In this document: positions 45,684 to 57,356 of the stretch, piece after piece | Position numbering within the stretch: position 1 is the stretch's first letter | Layout: each line of letters opens with the position of its first letter | Assembly (NCBI GenBank): GCA_031308135.1 | Contig: JAHLJT010004567.1 | Coordinates: 131,517,715 to 131,581,714 of the forward strand | DNA: 64,000 bases | Source: Acheta domesticus | Lineage: Eukaryota; Arthropoda; Insecta; Orthoptera; Gryllidae | Direction of reading: 5' to 3' | Made by a program: the position numbers and the translations under genes | Notes under the pieces: model-generated | The model's database searches: none | The model's input: only the letters and a program-made list of their open reading frames with translations | Told to the model about the DNA's origin: nothing

Positions 45684-47847
45684 CCCGTCAATTCCCAAAC
45701 AAATTGTAGGACAATTTTTAAGATATTTTCTTCCAAATATATTCAATTAGGTTACTTAGAACCGAGAAATTGAAGTTTGGTGAAAAAATACTTGCTCGAT
45801 TTTAATTGGTGAGGGTGTCCCCTACAGGTGACATTGGGCATTGAAGGTGCATGGTAGGCATTAGGCTTCAAATAAAATTTTACTTATTTCAACTTTTAAA
45901 AAAATTATTTGTGGAATTCATACCAACAATTAAAATGCAATCCTACTTTACATTTTGTGCATTCTTGTGTGCTTGCGACAGTGCGCACACCTCTTCTGAG
46001 CACATTCTTCGTACCTGTATTCAGTGCTATCACCACTTGTTCGCACATCCTTCGGGCACCGATTTGCTACCAGTCCAGAAGCAGGATTACAATGAGGCCG
46101 TTTTCCATATTTTCCACAATATGTCTGTACGATGAATCTCCTGAATTGAGAGTAAGTAATGTTACTTTCAAGTCCTATTTGTTTACACATAAGCCAAGCA
46201 TTGCGACATGCAGCATCGAGGCCAAAAGAAAATAGGGGATACCATCATTTTTTCCTCGCAGATTTACTGTACATTGTGTACATTTTCGTCGAATATATAG
46301 GCCCCCCATGTACCCTTTGTATTTCTGAACAATTGTTGGACAATCGACGAAGATTTTGCTTCTTTTCCTGCTCATATAACCAACTCTATCTACTTTTCCA
46401 TGGCAATTATATGCCACAGTAACAATGCTGTTGTCATACCAACGCATTACAGAAACGTAAATTTAGATGGTAGAGCGACACGATATTCCTTTTTCAAATC
46501 TTCACGAGTTTTCACATGACATTTTTCAATACGACTGTCCCTGACACTTCCTGTGCCTCTAATGCCTTGTTCAGAGAGGATCGATAGCAATATCAAACTT
46601 GTAAAGAAACTGTCTAAAAAGAAATTGTATGGAGCAAACTGAGGAGGTAACTTGCTTCCCAAATGTACCGCCGCTGCCGCTCCAAGCCCGTGTTCTGCCT
46701 GCAGAGGAGTTTGCACGTTGATACGGCTCAAATGCAGTATGATAGCCCTATCGCGTTGCAGCGGACCAAAGGTTGTAGCCGAAACGAATGGACTTGCCGT
46801 GTATGTGCTGTTTGGCACTGTGTTTCCCATAGTACGGCACCATAGTTTCATCAATTGAAATGTTAGTGCAGCTCTATCCACAAAATATTTCTCGTTTGCC
46901 GACCACTTCCTTACGAGACTTGTTTTTTTTCATTTCTCTTGCGTTTCGTCTCACACGCTACCACTACATTATTTTCACTTTCTTCATCTGAAATATCGTG
47001 GTCATCAAGTTGGGAGTGGACGTTACTTCCACTGTTGATCGTAGCATTCGGCCACGCAGATGATTCATATTTGTTTAGGTCTGATCACCACTCTCTTCAT
47101 CAGTGGCGGGGCCATCTTCTTGAGGACTCACAACTTCATCAATGTCATCTTCATTATCATTCTCAAGAACCTCAAGAATTTCGTGCAGTTTCAACATATA
47201 GGAAAATATAAGCAAGGTTTCAACAGATTGGTCTTTGCCGAAATAATATTTTTATCTAACAAAGCATCCAACAAAATAACAGAGCTAATGGAGGTTTTAT
47301 TCTATTCCGAATAAAGGATATTTCATAAATGAATGATGCATTACAAATTATTGCGAGAGCAAAAATGATTGTTATACATTTAAATCAAAGAAATAAACTG
47401 CTATAAAATACTCTAAAGATTGCAGAAAAATCCAGTCTACTCACATGTCGATGTACCCCTAATGCCCAATGTCACCTACAGGGGACACCTAAAACTTTTC
47501 AGCCAATATAAAAGAAACTATGTTAATGAAAAATATGGAAATACTGTTATTATATTCCTAACTATATAGAGAGCTGATGCAATTAATATAAATAATGTAC
47601 TTAACGATTTACGTGTCATAATTTTGAGAGGAACCCGAAACCGACATCCACTCGACGTTTGCACGTGTACACTCTTCTGTTTTACACAAGCCTCTGAAAG
47701 CAGCAGACGCTCATGTTTCGTTGTAGAGGTGTTCATAGAATTCCATATAAGCCGCCTGGCGCAGTATCAAATTTTTCAGAATCACAGGAACTGGTACAGG
47801 CCTCCGCAAAAGACTGTCCCCTGTAGGTGACGTTGGGAATTGACGGG
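45684..47847 (-). mobile_element. piggyBac-family DNA transposon, structurally complete ends, decayed transposase (2164 bp)
   Basis: Terminal inverted repeats CCCGTCAATTCCCAA (45684-45698) and TTGGGAATTGACGGG (47833-47847) are perfect 15-mers, bounded on both sides by TTAA. A second, subterminal inverted pair of 29 bp (45814-45842 and 47461-47489, containing GTGACATTGGGCATT) matches at 27 of 29 positions. This two-tier arrangement is characteristic of piggyBac ends. The minus strand between them carries transposase remnants. Confidence 0.9.
45948..47197 (-). pseudogene. piggyBac transposase, broken by stops and frameshifts
   Basis: From ATG at 47197 the minus strand gives an acidic N-terminus with SPQEDGPATDEESGDQ, then a premature stop. 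Later fragments in shifted frames follow family order: DETMVPYYG (near 46830-46858), PYNFFLDSFFTSL, LSEQGIRGTGSVRDSRIEKC, RWYDNSIVTVA, YKGYMGGL. A C-terminal Cys/His tail (CAQKRCAHCRKHTRM) is of the RING/PHD-like type usual in this family. These surround the DDD catalytic core, but the region (~1.25 kb) is shorter than a typical ~1.8-kb gene, so internal deletions are likely. The copy cannot make an active enzyme, although its ends may still be mobilisable. Confidence 0.88.
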
Positions 47848-47851
47848 TTAA
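47848..47851. repeat. TTAA target duplication (right) of piggyBac element
   Basis: Pairs with 45680-45683. Confidence 0.85.
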
Positions 47852-47859
47852 ATTGGATC

Positions 47860-48350
47860 AGTAGGTTAAGAACAGCCAAATGAGATATAAATGATCCGAT
47901 AAGTATTATCCGCAGGAAGAATTCGACGTATGGTACACTTATCTCTCATCTTCTTACTGCAGATAGGCAATACATCCAAAAACAAATACACTACATAACA
48001 GTCTTGTTTGTACAGTGTAAATGTTATAGGAAAGTCATGAATTATGCATAGAAAATACTCTTAATATTTTACTGAATTATTTAACACGAATGTATTCTGA
48101 AAAATTAGAAAAATTTAGTAAATATATTTATAAATTTATATTTATCTCCTCTCCTCTATAATTTATAAAAAGAATCAAGAGATTATCACAAAAATCACCT
48201 TATAATGGGAATTTTATTCTATTCACGTGAAACATTCTTGTTTGTACACTTGAATAAATTCTCGTATTCCTAGGCTGTTAATATTTTTCGTCAGGTTAAG
48301 ACGTCCTTCACAGTGGTTGTTATCAGCTATATTTCGTTTGTGGATTACTG
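47860..48350. other. AT-rich stretch before the Tc1 transposase
   Basis: Probably includes the left part of the Tc1 element, but I could not define its terminal inverted repeat or TA duplication. Confidence 0.4.
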
Positions 48351-48356
48351 TTCACG

Positions 48357-49310
48357 ATGGTAAAGAGTGACGTAAAGAAAATCATCGTAATTCTTGGTTT
48401 ATGAGGCTATTCTCAAAGAGAAATTGGACGCAGAGTGAACTAACTCCTTTCTACAGGCTTTCTATGTGTTAAATAAGTTTCGATACGGCGCCGGATCAAC
48501 AAACAACCTACCAAGAAAAGCCAAGAAAAAGAAGCTCAATGATACGGAATAAAGTTTCGTAATTCAACAGGTGAGTAAAACTCCAACATTAAGTGCTCCT
48601 AACATCCGCAAAATGATGGAACAAATTACGTAAAATATCCTATCAGACCAAACTCGCAGAGTATTGCGGAAGTACGGCTACCATGACAGAAGAACAGAAA
48701 AGAGGCCATTCATAAACAGAAAAAATCGACCTGCCAGAATAAAATTCTACAACGAGCACAAAAATAAAGATATAATGTTCAGGAATAATGTTATTTGGTC
48801 GGATGAAGTAAAAATAACTCTTTATGGTTTTTCTGAATGCCGAACGGTATGGAAAAAGGTAAATACGGCCAACGAAACTCTGTCTACTGTGAAACAAGGA
48901 GAAGGTTCTATGATGGTTTGAGGGTGCAAGTCGTCTAATTGGGTTCGAACTATGCAGATCATCGATGGAATTATGAACAAACGGGGATACTTAGATGTCT
49001 TGAAGAAAAATGTTAAGCAGAGTGGAGAAAAATGCTATTAGGGCCAAGCTACATTTTTCAATAAGACAATCACCTTCAAACACACTGCTGATATCTGCAA
49101 ACAGTGGCGAACGTGTCCAAGCAATTTGGAACTCCCCATCAATATCCTGATCTGAGCCCGATCGAACATGTATGGGTTGATTTGAAGAAAAGGGCGCATT
49201 CAAGGAAACCTTGGTCACTGGAAAAATTAAAACATGTGGCAGAAGAATCGAGAAAAACGGATGATATGATGTGCATTAAATGCAGAGACGATGCAAAGCC
49301 GTTCTCAATT
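48357..49310 (+). pseudogene. Tc1/mariner transposase, broken
   Basis: Translation from ATG at 48357 gives MVKSDVKK, a stop, then GYSQREIGRRV, which is the Tc1 helix-turn-helix. Further on come VIWSDEVKITLYG (first catalytic Asp), VKQGEGSMMV, a stop in place of the usual Trp, GCKSS, a FQ.DN-like and KHTA-like segment split between frames (second Asp region), and PDLSPIEHVWVDLKK (third catalytic position). The order and spacing match a ~340-residue Tc1 transposase. Several stops and frameshifts make it inactive. Flanking terminal repeats were not found. Confidence 0.85.
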
Positions 49311-49319
49311 CTAAAAGCT

Positions 49320-50075
49320 ATGAGTCAGGGTATAAAGTATTTTTTCTTCTGAATTCTTGAATATATTCTTTAATATTCATATTTAAAAGCTTCATATTTA
49401 AAAGTTATTTAACAGACAAAAATACTTCATTATTCAGCTGCGGAATTTTGCGTATTTTGCTCCGCAGCTTATTCATTATACGCCACAATTCGTTTGAGCA
49501 AACTATTTGCCGACTGGTCTATGAGCGCGCGCTGAGGGAAAGTACCTTAACCCGCCGTTTCATAACCTATGCAGGCGTTGGCGGGCAGGCCTTATTGACC
49601 CTGTCATCAAGGTAGCTGTCTACCCCCAAAATGATGAAAATTGTGAAATGTCATATTTTTCAATTTTTATTGGGTCGTATGCTCTATTTAATTCTCTTTT
49701 CAGTCCTTCAAACTGTTTCGTGATACGTTTGTTAGTTTTTGAGCAAATAATTGTGTTCGAAGTGAGTCTCAACTGTCAAGTCCTTAGTGAGTGAAATTCA
49801 GAAGCATTTTCCTGAATTGGGAATTTTCAACTCATTCATGCGTATCAAACATCATACATAAAAACTATAAAATATAATAACTTAATTCTTTTTTCAGGAT
49901 GTATTCCATGATTTGCTGCAGTGAATGAACCACATAGGTTAATGTGCCACAAAAGGTTTCGGTTATGTGGACTGAAATGTCCCGAATATATTTTTAAACA
50001 ACTATTTTTTCTCAAATAATGAAATCCTAACTTCTTAGTTTATACAGTACCTGTACTCCTTAGTTTTTACAGATC
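49320..50075. other. AT-rich stretch with a small hairpin
   Basis: AGCTGCGGA near 49436 pairs with TCCGCAGCT near 49461. It may include the right end of the Tc1 element, undefined. Confidence 0.4.
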
Positions 50076-50080
50076 TTTCA

Positions 50081-50155
50081 CGGTCATTCCACTAGATGTC
50101 GCATGATGCACTGCTTGATAGGGTCGCGAGCATGCGACATCTAGCGGCACGACCG
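50081..50155. repeat. Inverted repeat around CTAGATGTCGCATG
   Basis: CTAGATGTCGCATG (50092-50105) and CATGCGACATCTAG (50131-50144) are perfect. Similarity continues outward (CGGTCATTCCA against CGGCACGACCG), making arms of about 25 bp. Possibly a small MITE or a regulatory palindrome. Confidence 0.6.
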
Positions 50156-50159
50156 AGGA

Positions 50160-53035
50160 AGACGCGAAATGCCGTGATATATTCCATCGTGAAGACGGGG
50201 GAATCGCAGTACAAGTGGAATTTAGTCCCGGTACACGTTCCGAAATTCCGGTGAGGTTTACCTGTTCAGGCCACCTGTGCCACAGGTACCTGTGCCAAGC
50301 CTAAGAGGAAAGCGAATATGGCCGATCGCACTCAAGCGTCTCCCCCTCTCCTCCTGTCGGGCTGACAACAAGCAATTCGACAAACCGTTGGCTTGCAGAT
50401 AAGCTCACGGTCAGTTGACGCCAAGTCAGAAGACGCCACTTGAGCAGTCCTGGCTTAAGCTGCTACTCCAGCAAACGCCTGAAATTCATAGAACAAAACC
50501 GCGGAAATAACCTTTCAGATCAGCAGGTCCCGAGAATTGAAGAGCTCAGTAGTAGCACAAGGGACTATCCCACATATAGTTCTGAAATAATGAATGTTTC
50601 ACCTGAACTTATCTCATATAACTCAGAATAATTTTAAACTTTTAAACACATTATAGTTCCAAAAAGTCCATATTGGCTTTAAATAACATATTACACTACA
50701 AGAATAATATTTGACGTTTTGTATAATGCTAATAATTTAATTTCACAAAAAATATGGGAGAGCCCCTTGTTCTACTGGGCCCTTCAATCCTCAGATGTGA
50801 GGCTGACCGAGTCAGCAATTTGGCTAGCGACTATAATCCGTCGCAGCCGGGACTCTTAGCATCTAACCGTTCGAAGCTTGATTCATATCAGTCTCTCTCT
50901 GATTCAAAAATCTAATCGTCTAACGGCTCGCGTTGTTTCCACTACGAGACAAATTTAGCGCCCCCCTTAGTCTTCTCACTGAAAATGTATTCAATCTCCC
51001 TTGCGCTACCTCAAGAAGTGTCTTGGGAATTCTTGCCTCCTTGTTTACCAAAACAAGTCATGTGATTTCATTTCTGCCAGTTCATTGGGTACTGCTAAGA
51101 AACGTGTTCTTCAATCACCAACTCTGTGCGCATCAAAACATACACAGGTTTCTGGTAAACTTCTGGTGCGCTTTATGCACTTATTTTGTTACCTATTCAT
51201 AAGACAAACGTCCGTCATAGGCTCGCCGTGTCATTTCCTTTTGTTACAACATAAAATTAATTTCTATATTAAACTGCATTGTTTTAAAGTGAAAAGAAAA
51301 AAATGACATTTCATTGAAATCTATTACATAATTATAATATTTCAAAAAAGAAATAATACAAAAATCTTGAGAAATAAATTTTCTCAGAAAATTTTCGGAT
51401 GATAAATACGAGAATTAAGTCGAGTCGAATATATCTCGTTTCTGACCAGAAATTACTTCTAAATTTAGAAAAGTCTTAATAAAGATCAATGGAAAGACCA
51501 CAAGAAGAAACTGGCTATACTATTTTTCAATAGGTTGTGATGTACACTTGCCAAGAAAGAAACGGCTTGATGAAGAGAGAAGCTTTGGGATGATGATTAA
51601 TAATGGAAAGACTTCGCTAAGCAAAAACAGGCAACTCTTCACGAAATCCTGCAAAGAAAAGAATTCATGGAATGAGACTGAAGTTCCGAGATCTGGTGAA
51701 TATCTGTTGAATAATAAAGAGGAAACTCTTTGAAAATCCGCAAATATTGTTTGTTCCAACATTCTAGGAACGTGTTTTGACCGCTCTCGCCTACAGTTTG
51801 GAAAAACCGGAGAGCTTTTTCGCGGAACTCGTCCTGCCTCTCGTTGGCTGACGGTTAATAAAATTCGAGTGGAGCCTGGACGAGAAGGGACAAGTTACGA
51901 AGTCAAAGCGAAAGATAATGGGGAATCTCAAGGTCTAGCTTGCTACAGCAAGAAGAAGCGACATAGTGCTTAATCATTAACAGCATCTAAGTACTGGTTG
52001 AAGTAAACTTCTGGCTACGTCATGTTTGTCGACAATGTAGGTGAGCTGAACATATGCAATATCGTTTTTCACAAGAACGACCAGAGAATTATGTTCTTCC
52101 CGGAGAGCAGATGACATTTATTCAGTGTGTTAAAATCCTTCACTGATATTTCTGCAATAAAGAGTGTGCTTTAAGGATTACGAAAAGAATTGTGTACAGA
52201 AAATTAGAAGAACAACTAATGACTAATAACGTTTATCATTATGTTCAGAGATTCAAACTGAAATACAGCATTTATAATTTTTTTTTCGTGTGATGATGCG
52301 TTTTCGACAAGTTATATGAACATGTCCAACGTCCATGCCATCTTCCTTCAAGCTAACAAAAATTCTGTGATCTAAATATCACATTGTCAAGTGTTACATA
52401 CCGATGTGATGGCAGTGAACATCAAAGGAAGTTCTTGTTTAAACTGGAGCATGTCAATTAAAAATACGGGAGTAAAAGAGACATAAAAAAGCAATTGGAG
52501 TATCGTGTAGGTACTTTCCCTTTTGTAATCTAAATCTATAACTGAATTTATTTAAAAAATTAAGGGAAATAATCACTCACTAAGAAGTTCCCCGATCATG
52601 TTGTGATTAATTTTTGCTGAGAGTTAATCTTTATTGTTAATTTTCTGTTTTTTCGTCTCCAAAGAAAATTTTCGGCCGTTGTGATGATTATGAAGTCAAT
52701 ATATGAGGAAAATTCTATAAAAATATAACGTAGCCTCTAAATATATGAAAGCCATAGCTATGTATTAAAACTACATACAAAAGCACAACGATACATTTTC
52801 AAAGTGCCATAAGAACTACGACATCATAAGAGTACAATTAGCTCTAAGATTCCTACTTCTTAATGCGATTTGGTGACGTAGTAAAGTGAAGTGGGAACTA
52901 AGTAAATCATTTTATGCTAGAATTTCAAAATATGCTTAATATGATAGTTTTTTATCTCATAAAATCCTTACAATGTTACTTTTCATGAAAGAAATTCTGA
53001 CAATTAAGAGGATGATCGTAATGATACATTCCATT
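50160..53035. other. Non-coding stretch, nothing firmly recognised
   Basis: Frames of up to 101 codons (51001-51306) lack motifs. A GGCTGACCGAGTCAGC palindrome lies near 50802-50817. A tRNA-like flavour around 50800-50880 was not strong enough to call. Confidence 0.4.
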
Positions 53036-53036
53036 C

Positions 53037-53604
53037 TGTCGCGTGGCCGCAGACGGCTGGCGCCCGCGTAAGCATAATGACGTAGCTCCGCCGCGGAAAG
53101 AGCGTCTCAGCAGAAAAGGCCTATATAACAGCTTAACTTCCGCTTAGCTGAGGGACGAATGCTACTCCTGAGCTCGGCGCTCGTGTGCACGGACCTTCCA
53201 CTCCCCGTCGGTTGAGATCGGCCCAAACTGGCCCTGCCGACTTCCCTTCACCTCTAGTCGGTTCAGATCGGCCCAAACTGGCCCTGCCGACACTCCTCAA
53301 TCCCGCTAGTCCAGACAGACCCTCCGGGGTCCTGCTAGCAGCTTACCGCCCTTGCTCCTGTTCGCCGTGCACTTCGAGTGTCGCCATGGCCGCTGCAAAG
53401 TCGCTCTTCCGGAGAACCGTCCTCGCCGAGGCTGGGCTACGTCAGGTGCCTATGTAAGTAACACCTCTCCAATAAACTGCTGTTTGCCATGATTGGGGTC
53501 ATTCCTGTTCTTATTGCTCCCACTCATCTGCCTCAGGCCTTTAAGAGAATTGGAAATAGCCCAGAGGGCACCTTCTGCCCTTACCGTCCTTCCACTCCCC
53601 TGCA
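53037..53604 (+). mobile_element. Probable Gypsy-type LTR followed by a primer-binding-site-like sequence
   Basis: The block starts TGTCGCGTGG and ends CCCCTGCA. Two bases later comes TGGTGTCAGA (53607-53616), the primer-binding start used by many Gypsy-class elements. Inside are CTATATAACA (TATA box, 53121-53130), a ~55-bp tandem duplication (GTCGGTT.AGATCGGCCCA, two copies at about 53208-53305), GTAAGTA (53454-53460) and AATAAA (53471-53476), in the order expected of promoter, donor and poly(A) signal. No gag follows, and no second LTR lies in the window. A host promoter with first exon is the main alternative. Confidence 0.5.
53386..53457 (+). CDS. Short frame in the LTR-like block, or first exon of an unknown gene
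   Basis: ATG in an excellent context (GTCGCCATGG) opens 23 codons (MAAAKSLFRRTVLAEAGLRQ, then VPM) and then meets TAA. That TAA overlaps the donor-like TAT|GTAAGTA at 53454. If the donor is used, the exon ends in phase 2 after 22 codons. It lies 265 bp downstream of a TATA box. I do not recognise the peptide. It has the amphipathic, Arg-rich look of a mitochondrial targeting sequence, but 22 residues are too few to judge. It may equally be a leader peptide of an LTR element. Confidence 0.25.
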   Translation: MAAAKSLFRRTVLAEAGLRQVPM

Positions 53605-53924
53605 CGTGGTGTCAGACCCCTTCCCCCACGACAATTACAAATGACAACAAAATTAGTGTAGAAGTGAAAATGTTACCGCTTTTATGTCCTCTCCTTTCCC
53701 GAGAAGAGGACCACAGTGCTCATTTGCTTTGCCTTCCAATGTTAGGATGATGGGGGGATGATCGTGATGTGAGAATGATGGCGTGAATGGATGGATGGAT
53801 TGAAGCTTGGCACGGATGCGATGTAAGTGTTGTGAGAAACCCACTACACTACAGACACTTGGCGAAAAGTCGTTTGTCCTACACGTATTCGAGCCCACAG
53901 TCATGAACAATGACCAATTTCGAT

Positions 53925-54425
53925 GGTTGAGTGCATCAACTGATGTTTTGCAGTGCCTCTCATCGGGAGATCCTAGGGTTCGAGCCCTGGCGGTGGTCGG
54001 GTTTTCTACACATAATATGTATATCTTCTAGGTCGAATTCAACCTATGCCTTAAAGAGAATTCTAGTGACCGGCTGCTCTGATCGGTAGTTTTCCGTAGT
54101 TTCTCCTTTCAACACCAGACGAGGGCCAGAGCAGTTCCCAACCAAACGGGACACGGACGGCGCGCGATCATTACTCCCTCCCCTTGACCTATCCTCTTCC
54201 ATTACACACATTAACACTCTTACATGCACGGCACTAATACACAATTTGGGAGGCAACGTGAGCGCTTAGAGCTTATCCCGGCTGTGGCAGTGTCTCGCTT
54301 GTGAAAGATACCTAAGTGAAAAAAAACCCACCCGACGACGTGTAGGTCGGCGTTGGATTGCACCATTCAGCGGGGGAAGAGCACCGCCTTTTTCCCGTGA
54401 TTATTTCACTCATGTCTGTCCGCGT
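53925..54425 (+). mobile_element. tRNA-derived SINE family S (copy 4)
   Basis: Plus-strand head: A-box-like TGGTTGAGTGCATCAACTG, B-box GGGTTCGAGCCC (53971-53982). The body has GGTCGAATTCAACC, TCTAGTGACCGGCTGCTCTG, GATCGGTAGTTTTCCGTAG and a run of C-rich text, and ends near TTTCCCGTGATTATTTCAC. It matches the reverse of copies 3 and 5. Confidence 0.7.
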
Positions 54426-54429
54426 CGTA

Positions 54430-55320
54430 AGTAGCCAATGCTAAGCAAGAATATATTCAAATTAAACCAATCGCAGATGTTTATCGCCATCAGTTTGTTT
54501 GTTTTTTTGTATCGCTGTAAAACCTTTGTTTACCTTTTTAAGATAACGATAGCAATTGTTTCACCTCCAAAATAGCTTGCGTGCATCAATATAATTTTAA
54601 AATGTGTCGTTTTGGTTATGTTTAAAACTCTGAAAGAGAATATATTATTAAAAATTCAGTGTCGAAAAACAGCGAAAGTAACAAAGAAAGCGTATGGAAG
54701 CAATTTCAATAATATTGTCAAAAAAGAAAATACAAATGGACAGCACAAACTACAAATGAGGAAAATACACATATTTTAGGTAATTAATATACAAAGATTA
54801 GATGGTGAAGAGTACAAAGAATATGCTATCAAACAATGTGGAACACATTGGATTACAAAAAAACAATGTGGATTACATAAAAAATTATTCAAGAAAATAC
54901 TTTAATGAGTGCGCACGTGTGTTCAACCCCATACGAAATCAAGAATTCCGCTGCTAATTCATCTTGTACATCTTCCATTTCAAATACTTCCACGGAAGGG
55001 CAAGACTTGGAAAACAACTTCCTACAACTTTAGTCATTGTGCTTTTATGAAATGTTCTTTTAAGTAGCCTTGTTATAATTGTTTTTCGAAAGTTTTACTA
55101 CCATAAAATTGAAACATATTTGAAATAATTTTCTGCATTAAACTGTTATTCAAATGTTACGGTGATTATAAGTTATTCCAGGAGGTAGTGATAAGTCTGG
55201 TCTGAATGAAAGGTTTTCATTTTTCTGTTATAATTTTGAGTAATATTCCCTTTTTCGTAATTCCTGTGATTTAAATTATCCTTTCAAATCATGTAATGTG
55301 TTTATTCGTGAAATAGTCAC
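54430..55320. other. AT-rich non-coding stretch
   Basis: No gene. AAACAATGTGGA..ACA text is repeated near 54833-54875. Confidence 0.4.
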
Positions 55321-55324
55321 ACTA

Positions 55325-55416
55325 AATATCACTCGAAGTGCTGTGCTAGCCGGTAAATCACTCCTCGCTACGCGAGTCGTGAATTTACCGGCTAGCACAG
55401 CACTTCTCGTGATATT
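55325..55416. repeat. Long perfect-core hairpin (about 37-bp arms)
   Basis: GCTGTGCTAGCCGGTAAAT and its complement ATTTACCGGCTAGCACAGC form a perfect core. Pairing extends to AATATCAC/GTGATATT outside and to CTCGC/GCGAG in the loop. A TCAC/GTGA step lies between. Only one small indel occurs. Confidence 0.85.
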
Positions 55417-55419
55417 ACT

Positions 55420-56390
55420 TATGATAAAACCTGCAGTAATGACTGTTGACGCTACCGGAAACACGAAATAGTCAATCAGTAAATCAGCCGTCGACAATGT
55501 AATATTTGATGGACCACCAGAAGTTTGTGAATGCATAAAGCTCGTCTCCCAACAGCAAATTCCAGCTGTCATATGCAGCAACGTGCAGCCTCAGAAACAA
55601 ATATATAACCGCTTCTCATAGCAATCACTCATAGCCAAATTTTGAGACACGTCGTTGTAGAACAACGTGTTTAGTTTTGCTATAACAAACACACGACTCA
55701 TCTTGAGCCCTTCAGGAAATCTGGAACCTCGTAATCACCCACGCCCGAGCTGACCTTCATCAGAGTTTTTAAGTATCTTTTGTAGTTTAATAAATGAACA
55801 TATAAATAAACACATTACAGTTTAAAACATAATGAAGCTACATTAGATACTATTAGCCCCCTAGCGACTGTATTTAAGCATGACATTTCATGTGGGAAAA
55901 TAAAAACAGCACGTGTTCCTCGTAATTCTGACAATGAATTTAGCAAAAGCAAATAGTGACTTTATTTATATAGCATGACTCATTCCAATAGACCTGCTCT
56001 TCTGCATAACCACTTCTGTCTAATTCGTTTACTGGTTCGGCCCTGGAAGCACAGATTCCTCTCGAAAGAGTGTTTTGCTATTTTTCAGTTTCAAGACAGC
56101 TTGCAAACCATGGAACCATTCACGCATTTTCGAATCACGAAGCGTTTTTGAAGACCTGGGAGGTCGCTTGGGTCGTTTACGAACACCGAGTGCACTGCGT
56201 ATCTAATGTCCGGCTGATGAAATCCGGAGCACTCGCAAACCCATTCGCGATATGTGCTGTCGAAGTAAGTCCTCCAACTTCTTCAATTCACAAATTTACG
56301 TTTTTCGTTTTTTATAGAAGTAAAACCTAGAAGTTTCATCGTTGATACTTAGAAATTTCCTCTGCGCTTCGACGTACTTTAAGCGGAACC
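55420..56390. other. Non-coding stretch
   Basis: A minus frame of 101 codons (55276-55581) overlaps the hairpin and is an artefact in part. An 86-codon plus frame at 56070-56330 lacks motifs. Confidence 0.4.
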
Positions 56391-56407
56391 GTCTCGACGT
56401 ATTAGAA

Positions 56408-56970
56408 GGGAAATCGACGTTTGATTGAATGATTAGTGATTCCAGACGCGTTAACTGTTAAGGTGATTAGTGCATAAGTGTAGTGCGTGTTTAATCGCGG
56501 AAGGTAACGGTCATCTTCCTCCGCTTGATGGCGAGATCCGGCGTCAACTTACGTCGACTTGCGGGGCTTTTTGCACAACCAGTTGCTTCACCAGTGTAGC
56601 AGCACTCTAGCCGGGGACAAGCACTAAGCTCCTGGCCGGTCTTTCGACAAGAGTGGTGATGTAGTGCATGTGAGTGTAAATAAGTGTAAGTAAAGAGTGA
56701 TAATATGTCAAGGAAGAGGTATGAAACATCGCGCACGGTCGATGCCCCGTTTGTTAGGGTACTGGTCTGGCATTCGCCTATAGAAAAATCAATGAAAACT
56801 ACCTGTCAGAGAATCCGACCGCTAGAATTCTCCTCCAGACAGCGGCTGAACTCGACCCATCTGTCTAGCTACTGTCAAAAATCTTGACATCCTCCGGATT
56901 CGAACCTTGGGATCTGCCGGTGAGAGGTACTGCAGTGTCATCAGTTGATAGCCTGAATCACCCTTGCCGG
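56408..56970 (-). mobile_element. tRNA-derived SINE family S (copy 5)
   Basis: B-box on the minus strand AGGTTCGAATCCGG (plus 56898-56911), an A-box-like AACTGATGACACTGCAGT region, a body with GCTAGAATTCTCCTCCAGAC and GCGAGATCCGGCGTCAAC on the plus side, and a TTGATTGAATGATT tail at its plus-strand left edge. It is about the same length as copy 3. Confidence 0.72.
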
Positions 56971-57348
56971 TAGAGAAATCGTCGAGAAACTGTTGTGCGT
57001 AATCAAAGCTTTTCTCAGCAGAAAACTAAAAAACTGTGTTTACCTACTTGAGAAGACGAAGCTGTGTTCTTTATTCTTGAAATAATACAACCTGTATTGA
57101 ATTTCCGACGGCGGTTGATAAACGAATTAAAAAACTTGTAAATCTGTATCAAGTTAGAGGCAGTCAAAACAAACTGATGTCTAATGAAGGTGTAAAATTC
57201 TCTAGAGAATTGCAATGTTATTTTTGACCTTATCTCTACATACTTCTTTACAGAAATATCTGAATTCTAATTCGTCCTCTTAATATTACAAATATAAACT
57301 GTTGGAAATACTCATATTTCTCTATACAAATTTCGTACTAATTTCTTC

Positions 57349-57356
57349 CTTATAAT
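57349..57356. repeat. 8-bp target duplication CTTATAAT (left)
   Basis: Identical to 58154-58161. Confidence 0.85.

Noticed and set aside
49380..49480. Right terminal inverted repeat of the Tc1 element
   Set aside because: Similarity to the left flank was in direct, not inverted, orientation and weak, so no boundary is claimed.
53960..54000. tRNA-like T-arm GGGTTCGAGCCC
   Set aside because: Belongs to a multi-copy SINE with a long body. No closed cloverleaf.
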